Below are positions 63,854 through 64,000 of a stretch of DNA of 64,000 nt, in pieces. Each line of letters begins with the position of its first letter. Within the stretch, counting starts at the first letter, position 1. The stretch covers positions 211,501-275,500 of the forward strand of contig JACJXU010000002.1 of assembly GCA_020636475.1 (NCBI GenBank), written 5' to 3'. Made by a program: the position numbers and the translations under genes. The notes beneath the pieces are model-generated. The model saw only the letters and a program-made list of their open reading frames with translations, was not told the origin of the DNA and made no database searches. This DNA is from Chitinophagales bacterium. GTDB lineage: Bacteria > Bacteroidota > Bacteroidia > Chitinophagales > UBA2359.

Positions 63854-64000
63854 ATGCCTCAACCCGCCCGTTCAATTATCACATCAGCACCAAAAGCGTA
63901 CAGCAGCATTTTGGCGATTATGTTTTTGGTAATAATATTCGTTTTTTGTAATATGGATTACGGACATAATTGGTGGTGCGATTTTGCTTTGTACATTCTT
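63854..64000 (+). CDS. Membrane protein, N-terminus only (possible GT39-like)
   Basis: 49 codons from an ATG at 63854 are open to the window edge. A TM helix (SILAIMFLVIIFVFCNM) is followed by DYGHNWWCDFALYIL, which resembles the first loop of dolichyl-phosphate-mannose-type (GT39/ArnT) glycosyltransferases, with its acidic catalytic residues. It is divergent from the sulfotransferase operon, 47 nt away. Confidence 0.5.
   Translation, partial: MPQPARSIITSAPKAYSSILAIMFLVIIFVFCNMDYGHNWWCDFALYIL

Overview
The window looks like chromosomal DNA of an AT-rich member of the Bacteroidota, probably a Saprospiria- or Chitinophagia-like lineage; the species cannot be fixed from sequence alone. The reasons are several type IX secretion (T9SS) C-terminal sorting domains, a PorP/SprF protein beside a giant adhesin with a gliding-motility (CHU_C) C-terminus, two TPR/PD40-propeller envelope proteins, DUF3098, a YajC-YbbR pair, a large insert-bearing signal peptidase I, and -7 promoter boxes of the TAnnTTTG type (with TTG about 20 nt upstream) in place of -10/-35 boxes.

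Layout. 1-3.8 kb: the end of a T9SS cargo protein, a YtxH protein, a CCG-type Fe-S protein and coaE. 3.9-5.3 kb: a small accessory patch with a SUKH-type immunity gene. 5.3-7.4 kb: a PorE-like OmpA lipoprotein. 7.4-8.9 kb: a zincin-like gene inserted into the wreck of a UPF0175/PIN toxin-antitoxin pair. 8.9-22.8 kb: mainly housekeeping genes (recA, prfA, rplS, tsaC, thrB, hemF, ftsX, DUF3098, uppP, truB, ribF, lepB, ybbR-like, yajC, mltG). 22.8-24.6 kb: a two-gene ATPase/nuclease module, probably anti-phage. 24.7-26.4 kb: cytochrome oxidase accessory genes (SCO, DUF420). 26.4-27.9 kb: small secreted proteins with a duplicated gene start. 28.2-31.0 kb: a secreted GH13 amylase, then a tRNA(CAU). 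31.2-34.4 kb: a metal-handling cluster (HMA lipoprotein, TonB receptor, HYC_CC_PP protein). 34.5-36.2 kb: a Dam methylase lacking its catalytic half, followed at once by a PLD nuclease with a DpnI-like C-terminus. 36.3-42.4 kb: giant adhesin plus PorP/SprF. 42.6-45 kb: corA and two paralogous lipoproteins. 45-50.8 kb: an accessory island, all on the minus strand except a plus-strand transposase relic: an R-M system whose endonuclease is frameshifted, an Rpn-type nuclease, a transposase tail, a frameshifted unknown gene and two inverted-repeat elements. 50.9-59 kb: envelope and secreted proteins, including a novel repeat protein with eleven C-x20-C units preceded by five 37-bp tandem repeats. 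59-64 kb: a saccharopine-dehydrogenase-like enzyme and a glycan locus (two GT4 transferases, a sulfotransferase, the start of a membrane protein).

The main theme is cell-surface biology: T9SS substrates and envelope anchors, glycan synthesis and metal uptake. Several defence or addiction modules in different stages of decay are set into this background. The strongest candidates for something undescribed are the PLD/DpnI_C nuclease next to the amputated dam gene, the AAA ATPase/PD-(D/E)XK pair, and the C-x20-C repeat protein.
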